A stretch of DNA of 64,000 nucleotides, taken from Actinomadura rupiterrae. GTDB taxonomy: Bacteria > Actinomycetota > Actinomycetes > Streptosporangiales > Streptosporangiaceae. A model generated the notes under the pieces. That model had not been told where the DNA came from. It searched no databases and saw only the letters and a program-made list of their open reading frames with translations. This document shows positions 52,255-60,885 of the stretch, piece by piece; position 1 is the first letter of the stretch, and each line of letters opens with the position of its first letter. The stretch is from assembly GCF_024172125.1 (NCBI RefSeq), contig NZ_JAMZEA010000002.1:434001-498000 (forward strand). Reading direction: 5' to 3'. The translations under genes were made by a program, and so were the position numbers.

Positions 52255-53715
52255 ATGAGCGCCAACCCCACCACCCCACGCGTGGCGGTCGTCGGCGGAG
52301 GAGTCGCGGGCCTGGTCGCCGCGATGCGGCTGGCCCGGGGCGGCGTGCGCGTCACGCTGCTGGAGGGCTCGCCGCGGATCGGCGGGAAGCTCCAGGTCAG
52401 CGAGGTCGCCGGGCTCCCGGTGGACGAGGGCGCGGAGGCGATGCTGGCGCGCCGTCCCGAGGCCCTTGAGCTGGTCCGCGAGCTCGGCCACGGCGACGCG
52501 CTGGTGCACCCGGGCACCACCTCGGCCGCGATCCTGAGCCACGGCGCGCTGCGCCCGCTGCCGTCCGGGCAGGTCATGGGCGTCCCGTCGGACCTGCGCG
52601 CGCTCGCCGCCGCGCAGGTGCTGTCGCCGACCGGCCTCGCCCGCGTGCCGCTGGACCTCGTCCTGCCGGAGACCCCGCGCGGGGACGACGTGTCGGTGGC
52701 CGACTTCATCGGCGCGCGGATGGGCCGCGAGGTCGTGGACCGCCTGGTCGAGCCGCTGCTCGGCGGCGTCTACGCCGGACGCGCCGACCGCCTGTCCTTC
52801 GAGTCGACCCTGCCCGCCGTCGCCGCCGCCGCGCGCGGCGAGCGCTCGCTGATCAACGCGGTGAAGGAGATCCGGGCGAAGGCGCCCGCCGACCCCGGCC
52901 CCGTCTTCGCGACGCTGAACACCGGCCTCGGCACCCTCCCGCACCTGATCGCGGACGCCGTGACCGGGGCGGGCGGCGAGATCCGCACCGCCGCGACCGT
53001 CCGCGAGCTGCGCCGCACGCCGTCCGGCTGGCGGCTCACGGTCGGCTCGGCCCGCGACCCGGAGGCGCTGGACGCCGACGCCGTCGTGATCGCCTGCCCG
53101 GCCCCGCCCGCCGCGCGGCTGCTCGCGCACGAGGTCCCGGCGGCCGCGCGCGAGCTGGAGCGGATCGAGACGGCGTCCATGGCGATCGTGACGCTGGCCT
53201 ACCCGGCGTCCGCGTTCCGCCGGGCCCCGCGCGGCAGCGGCTACCTCGTCCCGGCCGTGGAGGGACGGCAGGTCAAGGCCGTCACGTTCAGCTCGGTGAA
53301 GTGGCCGCACCTGCGCGACCGCGACCCCGGGATCATCGTGGCGCGGGCGTCCATCGGGCGGATCGGCGAGGAGCACACGCTCCAGCGGTCCGACGACGAG
53401 CTGAAGGCCGCGGCGATGACCGAGCTGGCGGTGACCTGCGGCGTCGCCGAGCTGCCGGTCGAGTCGCGGGTCACCCGGTGGGGCGGCGCGCTGCCGCAGT
53501 ACGACGTGGGGCACGCCGACCGGGTCGCGCGGATCCGGTCCGCGGTCGCCGGCCAGCCCGGCCTCGCCGTCGCCGGCGCGGCCTATGACGGTCTCGGCGT
53601 CCCGGCGGTGATCGCGAACGCGCGGTCCGCGGCCGGACGCATACTGGAGTATCTGGAGAGTCGGGGAGAGACGAATGACGGACATGCCCGCGAAGCCGAA
53701 GGCGCGCGACCTTAA
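52255..53715 (+). CDS. hemY: Coproporphyrinogen/protoporphyrinogen III oxidase (HemY/CgoX)
   Basis: A 486-residue FAD enzyme. The dinucleotide loop is [18 protein letters not shown] at about 10-27, and [20 protein letters not shown] forms the FAD-capping end. In Gram-positive bacteria it oxidises coproporphyrinogen to coproporphyrin. The next gene, hemQ, starts 41 bases before its end in another frame, so both act in sequence. ATG 52255 is preceded by GGAGG. Confidence 0.95.
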   Translation: MSANPTTPRVAVVGGGVAGLVAAMRLARGGVRVTLLEGSPRIGGKLQVSEVAGLPVDEGAEAMLARRPEALELVRELGHGDALVHPGTTSAAILSHGALRPLPSGQVMGVPSDLRALAAAQVLSPTGLARVPLDLVLPETPRGDDVSVADFIGARMGREVVDRLVEPLLGGVYAGRADRLSFESTLPAVAAAARGERSLINAVKEIRAKAPADPGPVFATLNTGLGTLPHLIADAVTGAGGEIRTAATVRELRRTPSGWRLTVGSARDPEALDADAVVIACPAPPAARLLAHEVPAAARELERIETASMAIVTLAYPASAFRRAPRGSGYLVPAVEGRQVKAVTFSSVKWPHLRDRDPGIIVARASIGRIGEEHTLQRSDDELKAAAMTELAVTCGVAELPVESRVTRWGGALPQYDVGHADRVARIRSAVAGQPGLAVAGAAYDGLGVPAVIANARSAAGRILEYLESRGETNDGHAREAEGARP

Positions 53716-54373
53716 CCAGGTGATCCGGTACACCATGTGGTCGGTGTTCCGGGTGTCCCGCCCGGGCCAGGTGACCGAGAAGGACGCGGCCGAGGTGCAG
53801 GACCTGCTCGACCAGGCCGCCGAGAAGGACGTGGTCACCCGCGGCCTGTACGACGTGGCCGGGCTGCGCGCGGACGCCGACTACATGTTCTGGTGGCACG
53901 CGCCGTCCTCGGACGACCTCCAGGAGGTCTACTCCCGGTTCCGGCGCACCGCGCTCGGCCGCGCGAGCGAGCCGGTCTGGTCGCAGATGGCGCTGCACCG
54001 GCCCGCCGAGTTCAACAAGAGCCACATCCCGGCGTTCCTCGCCGAGGAGGAGGCACGCGCGTACGTGTGCGTCTACCCGTTCGTCCGGTCGTACGAGTGG
54101 TACTTGCTGCCAGACGAGGAGCGCCGCGCCATGCTCGCCGAGCACGGCAAGATGGCCCGCGGCTACCCGGACGTCCGCGCCAACACGGTGTCGTCGTTCG
54201 CGCTCGGCGACTACGAGTGGATGCTGGCCTTCGAGGCGGACGAGCTGCACCGCATCGTCGACCTGATGCGCCACCTCCGCGGCGCCGAGGCCCGCCGCCA
54301 CACCCGCGAAGAGGTCCCCTTCTACACCGGCCGCCGCAAGCCGGTCACCGAACTGATCGCCTCCCTGCCGTAG
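53675..54373 (+). CDS. hemQ: Coproheme decarboxylase (HemQ/ChdC)
   Basis: A 232-residue chlorite-dismutase-like protein that oxidatively decarboxylates coproheme to haem b with peroxide. The catalytic tyrosine is Y134 in [15 protein letters not shown], the actinobacterial position. Haem-binding His lies in [16 protein letters not shown] 53675 overlaps hemY by 41 bases and follows GGGAGAGACGA. ATG 53684 is an alternative. Ferrochelatase HemH is not in the window. Confidence 0.95.
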   Translation: MTDMPAKPKARDLNQVIRYTMWSVFRVSRPGQVTEKDAAEVQDLLDQAAEKDVVTRGLYDVAGLRADADYMFWWHAPSSDDLQEVYSRFRRTALGRASEPVWSQMALHRPAEFNKSHIPAFLAEEEARAYVCVYPFVRSYEWYLLPDEERRAMLAEHGKMARGYPDVRANTVSSFALGDYEWMLAFEADELHRIVDLMRHLRGAEARRHTREEVPFYTGRRKPVTELIASLP

Positions 54374-54391
54374 CGAGGTCTTGAACGCGAA

Positions 54392-54420
54392 TCCGGCCCG
54401 TCCTTTGTGGACGGGCCGGA
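54392..54420. terminator. Bidirectional terminator between hemQ and msrB
   Basis: A perfect 12-bp stem (54392-54403 and 54409-54420) with loop TTTGT between convergent genes. Confidence 0.88.
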
Positions 54421-54434
54421 CGCATGCCGGAGCT

Positions 54435-54836
54435 CTATTCGGCGGGCTCCAGCGTGAGGCTGACGGAGTTGATGCAGTACCGGTCGTCCGTCGGGGTGTC
54501 GTAGCCCTCGCCGTGGAAGACGTGCCCGAGGTGCGAGTCGCACGTCGCGCAGCGGACCTCCACCCGGACCATCCCGAGCGACCGGTCCTCGACCAGCGTG
54601 ACGGCGTCGGTTTCGGTCGGCTCGAAGAACGACGGCCACCCGCAGTGCGAGTCGAATTTGGCGTCGGACCGGAACAGCTCGGTGCCGCAGGCCCGGCACC
54701 GGTACACGCCGACGGTCTTGGTGTCGGTGTACTCGCCCGTGAACGGGGCCTCGGTGCCCGCCTCGCGCAGGACCCGGAACTCCTCGGGCTTGAGGACGGC
54801 CCGCCACTCGTCCTCGGTCTTGCGGATCTTCTCCAT
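54435..54836 (-). CDS. msrB: Peptide methionine (R)-S-oxide reductase
   Basis: A 133-residue repair enzyme that reduces methionine-R-sulfoxide. Zinc knuckles C47/C50 (CRAC) and C96/C99 (CATC) are present. The catalytic cysteine is C121 (RYCINSVSL), and a possible resolving cysteine is C65 (SHCGWPSF). This is the full Cys-type MsrB with zinc. It is a single gene, convergent with hemQ. Confidence 0.95.
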   Translation of the reverse strand: MEKIRKTEDEWRAVLKPEEFRVLREAGTEAPFTGEYTDTKTVGVYRCRACGTELFRSDAKFDSHCGWPSFFEPTETDAVTLVEDRSLGMVRVEVRCATCDSHLGHVFHGEGYDTPTDDRYCINSVSLTLEPAE

Positions 54837-54918
54837 CCCTCGACGTTACCTCGCGTCCCCGGGAAGTGTCCGAGCAGGCCGGTAGCGTGCGCTGGAGAGG
54901 GATGAGGGGGACTTGCAC

Positions 54919-55596
54919 ATGGCCACATACGCACTGATTCCGGGCGGCGCGTGCGACCCGTGGTACTGGCACCTGCTGGCGGACGAGCTGCGCGACCGCG
55001 GCCACGACGTCGTGCCCGTAGACCTGCCTTGTGAGGACGACACCGCAGGCCTGCCCGAATACGCGGACGCCGCCGTCACCGCCATCGGCGACCGCCGAGA
55101 CCTGATCGTCGTAGCGCACTCCCTGGGCGGCTTCACGGGCCCTTTGGTCTGCGACCGCCTGCCGGTGGACCTCCTGGTCATGCTCCAGGCCATGATCCCG
55201 AAGCCGGGCGAGTCCCCAGGCGAGTGGTGGTCGAACACCGGCCACGAAGAGGCACGCCGACGCCAGGACGAACGCGACGGCCGAGACCCCGCCGACAACA
55301 ACGCCCTCTTCTACAACGACACCCCGCCGGCCCTGGCCGCCGAGGCGCTCAACCACGCCCGCGGCCAGTCAGCCACCCCAATGCTGAAACCGTGGCCTTT
55401 GGATGCCTGGCCGAACGTCCCGACCCGCTTCCTCCTGGCCCGCGACGACGTGTTCTTCCCGGCCGACTTCATGCGCCGCGTCGTCCGAGAGCGCCTGGGC
55501 ATCGTCCCGGACGAAATGCCAGGCGACCACATGCTCATGCTCGGCCACCCCAAAGAACTGGCCGACCGCCTGGAGGCCTACCGAGCAGCCCTGTAA
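54919..55596 (+). CDS. Alpha/beta hydrolase
   Basis: A 225-residue hydrolase fold. The nucleophile elbow is VVAHSLGG (S68), the oxyanion start is LIPGGACDPWYW, and a C-terminal His lies in PGDHMLMLGHP. It has no signal peptide. Small esterases with the GGACDPWYW opening occur widely in actinomycetes. Substrate unknown. ATG 54919 follows GAGGGGG. Confidence 0.88.
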   Translation: MATYALIPGGACDPWYWHLLADELRDRGHDVVPVDLPCEDDTAGLPEYADAAVTAIGDRRDLIVVAHSLGGFTGPLVCDRLPVDLLVMLQAMIPKPGESPGEWWSNTGHEEARRRQDERDGRDPADNNALFYNDTPPALAAEALNHARGQSATPMLKPWPLDAWPNVPTRFLLARDDVFFPADFMRRVVRERLGIVPDEMPGDHMLMLGHPKELADRLEAYRAAL

Positions 55597-55603
55597 CCCC
55601 GGC

Positions 55604-56107
55604 TCATCGGACGCTCCGAGCCCGCTCACCTCTCCCGGGACGCCGCGCATCCCGAACCAGCGGCACGATAAGCCCGGCCCGCGGCCCCGTCCGAGGATCA
55701 TTGAGGAACGCGCTGATCAACTCCGGCTCCCGCCTCCGCCCCGCCGCGAACGGCCACGGCCGCCCGATCAGCGTGATCATGAACCGCCGCTGCTCCAGCA
55801 TCGAGGCGACCAGCCCACCCGGCACAGAATGCCGCTCCCGAACGTCCCGATACCGGACGACCAGGCACTCAGCCCCGCCAATAGACGCCCCGACAGGGAG
55901 GCCGTCCGGATCACTAACCGAAACGATCATCCCAACCCGAACCCGAGGATGCTCAAGAAGCACCCGCATCCCCTCCGCCGCGTCCGCCGCAAACCGCGGA
56001 TCGGACGGCACCGCATACACAAAAACCTGCGGAAGGCAGTCAGCAGGATTCGCAGAACCAGGATCGAGCGGCAAGCACCCAGCCACCCCAAGCACATAAG
56101 CGGACAT
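55604..56107 (-). CDS. Hypothetical protein coupled to the anti-sigma-type ATPase
   Basis: A 167-residue protein with a short beta-rich core (VFVYAVPSDPRFAADAAEGMRVLLEHP, RVGMIVSVSDPDG, AECLVVRYRDV). No motif known to me. An alternative GTG at 56116 would overlap the upstream stop as GTGA. Either way it is the second gene of an operon with the ATPase and probably acts with it. Confidence 0.62.
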   Translation of the reverse strand: MSAYVLGVAGCLPLDPGSANPADCLPQVFVYAVPSDPRFAADAAEGMRVLLEHPRVRVGMIVSVSDPDGLPVGASIGGAECLVVRYRDVRERHSVPGGLVASMLEQRRFMITLIGRPWPFAAGRRREPELISAFLNDPRTGPRAGLIVPLVRDARRPGRGERARSVR

Positions 56108-56112
56108 CGCCC

Positions 56113-56574
56113 TCACCCCGCCCGCCGACAGCAAGGGATCAAAGCGGCGACCCACTTGCCGCACGGCTCAGTAGGCCGAATCTCCTGCCGACTGGACAGG
56201 GACGCGACGATCCCAAGCCCCCACCCCCCGATGACTTCGTCGCACGGCAGCAGGTCGATGTCGTCGAGCGAGTGAACGACCGGACGCGGAACAGGTGCGG
56301 CGTCCTGGTCGTCCCACACCTCGACCCACACACCCCCGCCCTCATCCCGCACAGGCCGAAGCCGCACCCTGACCGCCTCCCCACAAGCCACCCGCACAGC
56401 GTTGGAGGCAAGTTCGGTAACGACGGTCCCCGCACTCTCAACCAACTCCTCGCAGTACCCGGCCCCCCGAAGCGCCCGCCAGACCCCCTTCCGCGCAACC
56501 CCCACGGCCGCGACCTCCGCGACCAACGTCTCGTCGAACAAATAAGGGGCGCGAACACTCGTAACGGGACCCAT
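56113..56574 (-). CDS. ATP-binding (HATPase_c) anti-sigma-type regulatory protein
   Basis: A 153-residue GHKL ATPase-fold protein resembling RsbW/AbaA-type regulators. The N box is VVTELASNAVRVA, followed by VEVWDD (G1 region) and GGWGLGIVASL (G2). Such proteins bind sigma or anti-sigma antagonists and are frequent next to Scr1-type HTH/DUF397 genes in actinomycetes. It is divergent from such a set here. Catalytic phosphorylation of a partner is possible. Confidence 0.86.
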   Translation of the reverse strand: MGPVTSVRAPYLFDETLVAEVAAVGVARKGVWRALRGAGYCEELVESAGTVVTELASNAVRVACGEAVRVRLRPVRDEGGGVWVEVWDDQDAAPVPRPVVHSLDDIDLLPCDEVIGGWGLGIVASLSSRQEIRPTEPCGKWVAALIPCCRRAG

Positions 56575-56600
56575 GCTCTCTCCTGGCGAGGAAGGATGTG

Positions 56601-56662
56601 CTGTGAGTCACAGGGTGACCTCGCTAGGTGTGCATTGACCAGGTGAACTCAGCAAATTCACC
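56601..56662. promoter_or_regulatory. Two dyads in the divergent ATPase/HTH promoter
   Basis: CTGTGAGTCACAG (56601-56613) is a perfect 6+1+6 palindrome. GGTGAA (56642-56647), 9 bases, TTCACC (56657-56662) is a perfect 6+6 dyad. Both lie in the 109-base gap and are candidate sites for the HTH protein. Confidence 0.62.
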
Positions 56663-56683
56663 GGGGTGCCGATGGGAGATCAG

Positions 56684-57493
56684 ATGCCCGGAGCTGGACG
56701 CGCTCTCGACCCGGACCACGACATGTACGACTGGGCTGCTTATGACCTGCTGCAATTCAGGACGGTGCGCGGTGCCTCGACCCGTGAGGTGGCGGAGATC
56801 ATCGGGAAGCATCGTTCGCTGATCTCAAAAATCGAGGCCGGTGAATCTAAGCTCCAGCTTGAGGACGCGAAGAAGATCGACAAGAGCTGGCAGACGGGTG
56901 GCCACTTCACGCGGATCATCAATTTGGCCAGGTCACGCCACAAGTCGGAGTGGGGAGCCGAGCGAGATGCCAGCGAGTTCAGCGCGATTCACATCCGTGT
57001 CTGGTCGCTGGGCTGGGTGCCGGTGCTGGCCCAGACGGAGGACTACGCCCGCGCCGCGCTCACCGAAGCTGGACGGCAAGACGTGGAGGACGCCGTCCGG
57101 GCGCGTATGAAACGTCAGGAGACTCTCAAGCGCGAAGCTCCTCCCTTGATTTGGGCGCTCATTGACCAGGACGCGCTGGAGCACCAGGTTGGTGATCGAG
57201 ATGTCCATGCGGCTCAGCTTGCCCACCTGATCGAGTTGGCTTCATCGCCGACTTGGGTGATTCGCACCGTTCCGCGGACCGCGGGCGGACACGTGGGGCG
57301 AGATGGCTCAATTGAGCTGTATACAGTGGGAAGCGAGGTCATCCCGTACACGGAGACAGTCGGCCCGGGGCGGCTCATTACGGATCCGTCGGAGACCTCT
57401 CAATATGAAGTATGGTTTCGCCGGATTGGCGATGTGGCCGAATCGAAGCAGGCCACGTTGCGCCGACTTCGTGAGACCGTGGAGGAGTTCTGA
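56684..57493 (+). CDS. Scr1-type helix-turn-helix regulator (XRE HTH plus DUF5753)
   Basis: A 269-residue protein. The N-terminal XRE helix-turn-helix spans about 20-65 (LLQFRTVRGASTREVAEII, then RSLISKIEAGESKLQ). The C-terminal DUF5753-type domain contains IRVWSLGWVPVLAQTEDYA, ALIDQDAL and SELYTVG-like blocks, the WhiJ/Scr1 family. Members act with DUF397 partners in development or antibiotic control. ATG 56684 follows GGGAG. Its stop overlaps the first DUF397 gene. Confidence 0.9.
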   Translation: MPGAGRALDPDHDMYDWAAYDLLQFRTVRGASTREVAEIIGKHRSLISKIEAGESKLQLEDAKKIDKSWQTGGHFTRIINLARSRHKSEWGAERDASEFSAIHIRVWSLGWVPVLAQTEDYARAALTEAGRQDVEDAVRARMKRQETLKREAPPLIWALIDQDALEHQVGDRDVHAAQLAHLIELASSPTWVIRTVPRTAGGHVGRDGSIELYTVGSEVIPYTETVGPGRLITDPSETSQYEVWFRRIGDVAESKQATLRRLRETVEEF

Positions 57494-57693
57494 TGGCCCG
57501 TTGGCGGAAGAGCAGCTACAGCGAGGGCAGTGCCAATGGCGCGTGCGTTGAGCTAGGCGACTTGGAGCGCGGCAGGGTCGGGGTCCGCGACAGCAAGGCT
57601 CCCGAGGCTGGTCACCTGGCGTTCTCGACCGTCGAGCTTGCGGGGTTGTTGGCCCGGATCCAGCGTGGAAGCGTGGAGGCTCCCAGCCGTTGA
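57493..57693 (+). CDS. DUF397 protein, first copy
   Basis: A 66-residue protein with the DUF397 core WRKSSYSEGSANGACVEL, then VGVRDSKAPEAGHLAFS. It shares one base with the HTH stop codon, so they are coupled. Such small acidic-neutral partners modify the neighbouring HTH protein's activity. Confidence 0.92.
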   Translation: MARWRKSSYSEGSANGACVELGDLERGRVGVRDSKAPEAGHLAFSTVELAGLLARIQRGSVEAPSR

Positions 57694-57707
57694 CGTCGGG
57701 AGGCGCC

Positions 57708-57905
57708 ATGCCCACTTGGCGCAAGAGCAGCTACAGCGATGCTGGTGGTCAGAACTGCGTGGAGCTTGGAGACCTCGAAGCCGGTGTCATCGGCGTCCGT
57801 GACAGCAAGGCGCCGGACGCCGGTCACCTCACCATCGCGGCGGACGAGCTGGGCCTGCTGTTGAGGCGCGTCCGGCGGGACGAAACGGGCCCCGGCGGGC
57901 GTTGA
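57708..57905 (+). CDS. DUF397 protein, second copy
   Basis: A 65-residue protein with WRKSSYSDAGGQNCVEL and VIGVRDSKAPDAGHL. It is about 60% identical to the preceding copy over the core, so it arose by tandem duplication. ATG 57708 follows GGGAGG. The duplicated partner suggests two signals or dosage control. Confidence 0.92.
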   Translation: MPTWRKSSYSDAGGQNCVELGDLEAGVIGVRDSKAPDAGHLTIAADELGLLLRRVRRDETGPGGR

Positions 57906-57996
57906 TCGACGGGCCGTGGCGGTCGGGCTTTGGAGCGGTGAAGCTGTGTGCGGCGGTGGTGCGCGCGTTGGGTGGCGGTCGCGCGCGCTCGGTGGG

Positions 57997-58566
57997 TCAG
58001 GCTGGGGTGGGGGGACGGGGGGTGTCGGCGTCCTCTTCTGGGGTGGCGGGGGGGACGGTTTGGGCCCATTCGGCCCAGTCGGCTAGGGATTGGTAGACCC
58101 TGATGGCGGCCTCCAGGGCTACGCGCATGGACTTCGTCTGGGGGGCCGTTCCGTACTCGCCTCGGTCCTTGGCGGCGGCGTAGCCGCGGGCCAGGTCGGC
58201 GATCTCCGTGAAGTACCGCTGCTCGCGGCGCAGGTGTTCGTGCAGGTCGTCCGGGTCCATGAGCCAGAAGAAGAACGAGCGCAGGACGGACTCGGAGCGC
58301 AGCGTGTGGTCGACCGCGTCCTCGCTCAGCCAGCGGCGCACCTCGGCGCGGCCGGCGTCGGTGATCCGGTAGGCCTTGCGGCCGCGCGGGCCGTGGCTGT
58401 CCACCTCGATCATCCCGGCCTTGGACAGCCGGGACAGCTCGGCGTAGATCTTGGGGTGCTGGGCGGGCCAGACCGGGCCCAGGTGCTCCTCGAAGCGCCG
58501 CGCGAGGTCGTACCCGCTGGCCGGTCCCTCCGCGAGCAGCCCGAGCAGGCCATGCCTCAGCGACAC
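57997..58566 (-). CDS. PadR-family regulator
   Basis: A 189-residue PadR protein. The winged helix is at about 1-75 (LRHGLLGLLAEGPASGYDLA, AQHPKIYAELSRLSKAGMIE, GRKAYRITDAGR), then the helical C-terminal domain found in AphA-like PadRs. GTG 58566 has GAGGGG upstream. It is divergent from an SDR gene over three ACATGT elements. Confidence 0.92.
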   Translation of the reverse strand: MSLRHGLLGLLAEGPASGYDLARRFEEHLGPVWPAQHPKIYAELSRLSKAGMIEVDSHGPRGRKAYRITDAGRAEVRRWLSEDAVDHTLRSESVLRSFFFWLMDPDDLHEHLRREQRYFTEIADLARGYAAAKDRGEYGTAPQTKSMRVALEAAIRVYQSLADWAEWAQTVPPATPEEDADTPRPPTPA

Positions 58567-58599
58567 ACCATCACCCCTCACACGTCGGCGACGTCCATC

Positions 58600-58665
58600 T
58601 TGACATGTCCCCTGGACCACCTTGATGATGATCGTGTCCCTAGGGACATGTCCTCAAGTACATGT
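58600..58665. promoter_or_regulatory. Divergent promoter with PadR operators
   Basis: TTGACA (58600-58605), 18 bases, GATGAT (58624-58629) is a candidate promoter for the SDR. GACATGTCCC (58602-58611) recurs inverted as GGGACATGTC (58643-58652), and GTCCCTAGGGAC (58636-58647) is a perfect 12-bp palindrome. A third ACATGT is at 58660-58665. One copy overlaps the -35 box, so PadR would repress the SDR. Confidence 0.8.
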
Positions 58666-58691
58666 GAGGCCCGATCACCGAAAGGGAAGGC

Positions 58692-59516
58692 ATGACGAAC
58701 GCTCCGACCGCCCTGGTCACCGGCGCGACGGCGGGCCTCGGCTGCGCCGTTGCCCGAGCCCTCGCTGACCAGGGCATGCACGTCCTCGTCCACGGCCGCG
58801 ACGCGGACCGGGCCGCCGCCGTCGTGGACCAGATTCGCAAATCCGGCGGAAGCGCCCAGCCCTACCTCGCCGACCTCAGCTCGCTCGCCGAGACCCGCGC
58901 GCTTGCCGACCGCATCAGCGTTGACCACGAGGCCATCCACCTCCTCGTCAACAACGCCGGTGTCGGTGCGGGCCGCCCGCCCTTCCGTCGCCGCAAACTC
59001 AGTGCGGACGGCCACGAACTCCGCTTCGCGGTCAACTACCTGGCCCCGGTGCTGCTCGCCCGAACCCTGGCCCCCGTCCTCGCGAAGGACGGCCCGGCGC
59101 GCATCGTCAACGTCGGCTCGGTCGGCCAGGCGCCGGTCGACTTCGACGACCTCCGCATGGACGCCCACTACACCGGCATGCAGGCCTACTTCCGCAGCAA
59201 GTTCGCGCTCGCCGCGTTCACCTTCGACTTCGCCGAAGAACTCGCGGGCACCGGAATCACCGTGAACTGCCTGCATCCGGCATCGCTGATGAACACCCAC
59301 ATGGTGCGCGAAGCTCTCGTCCCGCCCATGTCGTCCGTCGCGTCCGGCGTCAAGGCCGTCCTGAACCTGGCCACCGGCCCGGACGGCGCCGACCACACCG
59401 GACGCTACTTCGACGGCACCCACCAGGCCAGAGCCCACGAAGGCACCTACCACCCGGCCACCCGCGCCCGCCTGCGCGACCTGACCGCCGAGATCCTCTC
59501 CCCCTTCATGTCCTGA
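58692..59516 (+). CDS. Short-chain dehydrogenase
   Basis: A 274-residue classical SDR-type reductase. Cofactor loop GATAGLG at 11-17, NNAG at 87-90, S143, Y166 and K170 (YFRSK), all complete. It resembles the retinol dehydrogenase-like/daunorubicin C-13 reductase group that accept varied ketones. PadR-controlled, monocistronic, followed by a terminator. Substrate unknown. Confidence 0.93.
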   Translation: MTNAPTALVTGATAGLGCAVARALADQGMHVLVHGRDADRAAAVVDQIRKSGGSAQPYLADLSSLAETRALADRISVDHEAIHLLVNNAGVGAGRPPFRRRKLSADGHELRFAVNYLAPVLLARTLAPVLAKDGPARIVNVGSVGQAPVDFDDLRMDAHYTGMQAYFRSKFALAAFTFDFAEELAGTGITVNCLHPASLMNTHMVREALVPPMSSVASGVKAVLNLATGPDGADHTGRYFDGTHQARAHEGTYHPATRARLRDLTAEILSPFMS

Positions 59517-59518
59517 CG

Positions 59519-59541
59519 ATGCCAGTATTCACTGGCGTTTT
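59519..59541 (+). terminator. Intrinsic terminator after the SDR gene
   Basis: GCCAGT/ACTGGC arms (59521-59526, 59531-59536) with an ATTC loop, extendable by one A-T and one T-G pair, followed by TTTTT. The classic hairpin plus T-run is rare in this GC-rich window. Confidence 0.85.
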
Positions 59542-59592
59542 TGTGACGGTCGTGACAAGAAACCTGGGGCGCGGACGGGGAGCATCGTCCCC

Positions 59593-59874
59593 ATGAGGAA
59601 GATCTCGGCCGCTGCGGCGGCGCTGGCCATGTCCGGAACCCTCGTCCTCGCCACCGCGCCCGCCGAGGCGGCCCCCAAGCCGCGGCACCAGATCCCCCAG
59701 AGCGTCCTCCGGCAACTCCCCGCGCCCCTCCGCGCCGCCGCCGAGACCCCCGGCACCCTCGGCTGGGACGCCAAGGGCCCCTACATCGTCTGGGGCGACA
59801 TGGCCTGCCGCATCCACCTCCTCGTCCCCGAAGAGTGGTCCTGGGCCTGGGGCACCGGCCCCTGCTGGTTCTGA
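59593..59874 (+). CDS. Small secreted protein
   Basis: A 93-residue protein. The signal peptide is MRKISAAAAALAMSGTLVLA followed by an Ala-x-Ala cleavage site (AEAAP). The mature part has about 65 residues, rich in Pro and Trp (EEWSWAWGTGPCWF) with two cysteines that may form a disulfide. Function unknown. The 41 bases upstream plus first codons are copied at 60807-60877. Confidence 0.75.
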   Translation: MRKISAAAAALAMSGTLVLATAPAEAAPKPRHQIPQSVLRQLPAPLRAAAETPGTLGWDAKGPYIVWGDMACRIHLLVPEEWSWAWGTGPCWF

Positions 59875-59884
59875 CCCCAGCGCT

Positions 59885-60700
59885 TCAGAAGCGGTGGGCG
59901 CCCCGGTGGTCGGCCCACCGCTTCCCCAGCGCAGCGAGTTCGGCCTTCCAGGCCGTTGCCGAGTCGGCGAAACTGCGCTGTCGCCACGTCTCGGCGAACG
60001 CCCACGCGAACTGATCGAGCGTGTTGGCATCGGCCTGCGTCCAGGAGGGGAAGCGGGCGAGCCAGGCATCCACCGCTCCGGGGGAGTGGCCGGCCTTGAG
60101 CAGCCAGGGGATGAGAAGACCCAGCTCCACCCACGCGGCTCCGCGCGAGGTGAAGGCCCAGTCCACGACGTAAGGACGCCCTGCCGGAGTGATCAGCAGG
60201 TTGGCCGGGTTCAGATCCGCGTGCAGCAAAGTGCCGCCTGCCATCGCGCTCACGTCGTCCAGGACGGGTTGCCAGCGCCGTTCAACCTGGAGCGTGACCA
60301 CCTCGGGGGCGGGCATCGCCTGGAGCGCTTCCAAAACCTTGGTCAGTCGGTCCAGGTCCGGCGAGCCGGGCGTGTAGTCGGCGTGCCTGGCCCGGACGTG
60401 TTCGAAACCCAGCAGCAGCCACCCCGCCTCCTCGACGGTCCAGAGGAGGCGGGGCGCGTAGGGCTGCACGTACGGGTTGATCCGGGCTTCGTTGCGCAGC
60501 GTCCGGACTTCGAGCCCGTCCCGGTCGTCCTCCTTGCGCGCACCTTTGACGAAGACCGGCCCATGGTCCGCGTGGAGGGTACCGGCGATATGAGCGTGAT
60601 TTCCCGAGGGCGCCGCCTCCAACCCGACCACGGGCCCAGTGTGCGCCCGGACGCCGTCCCTGACCGGCCAGGGCATGTCGGACCAGGCGCAACGTCGCAC
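59885..60700 (-). CDS. Aminoglycoside phosphotransferase-fold kinase
   Basis: A 271-residue APH-fold protein. The catalytic loop is LLHADLNPANLLI (Brenner motif HxDxxxxN) and VVDWAF supplies the metal-binding Asp. GPVFVKGAR carries the ATP lysine. Typical family roles are aminoglycoside, macrolide or homoserine phosphorylation. The substrate is unknown, so resistance must not be assumed. The GTG start 60700 has weak upstream signals. Confidence 0.85.
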   Translation of the reverse strand: MRRCAWSDMPWPVRDGVRAHTGPVVGLEAAPSGNHAHIAGTLHADHGPVFVKGARKEDDRDGLEVRTLRNEARINPYVQPYAPRLLWTVEEAGWLLLGFEHVRARHADYTPGSPDLDRLTKVLEALQAMPAPEVVTLQVERRWQPVLDDVSAMAGGTLLHADLNPANLLITPAGRPYVVDWAFTSRGAAWVELGLLIPWLLKAGHSPGAVDAWLARFPSWTQADANTLDQFAWAFAETWRQRSFADSATAWKAELAALGKRWADHRGAHRF

Positions 60701-60806
60701 AGCAGCCCCCTCGCTCAGGTCACACGCACGGGTTGGCAGGGCAGCAGCTCTCCCCGGTGCTCCAGAATTCCATCTCCACCCGATAGCCGGTGGCGCGCAG
60801 CGCCGG

Positions 60807-60877
60807 GTGACAAGAAACCCTGAGCGTGGACGGGGAGCATCGACGCCATGAGGAGGATCTCGGCCGCTGCGGTTGCG
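60807..60877 (+). pseudogene. Truncated copy of the small secreted protein gene's 5' region
   Basis: 71 bases matching 59552-59622 at about 62 positions, including the ATG (60848) at the same offset of 41 and the codons for MRRISAAA. Homology stops just before the 3' end of the oxidoreductase gene. The frame runs on antisense to that gene without any secreted-protein character. Confidence 0.72.
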
Positions 60878-60885
60878 GGGTGTGG

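Noticed and set aside
59885..60700. Calling the APH-fold protein an aminoglycoside resistance gene
   Set aside because: The fold is shared by many kinases, and nothing in the sequence or neighbours identifies an antibiotic substrate.
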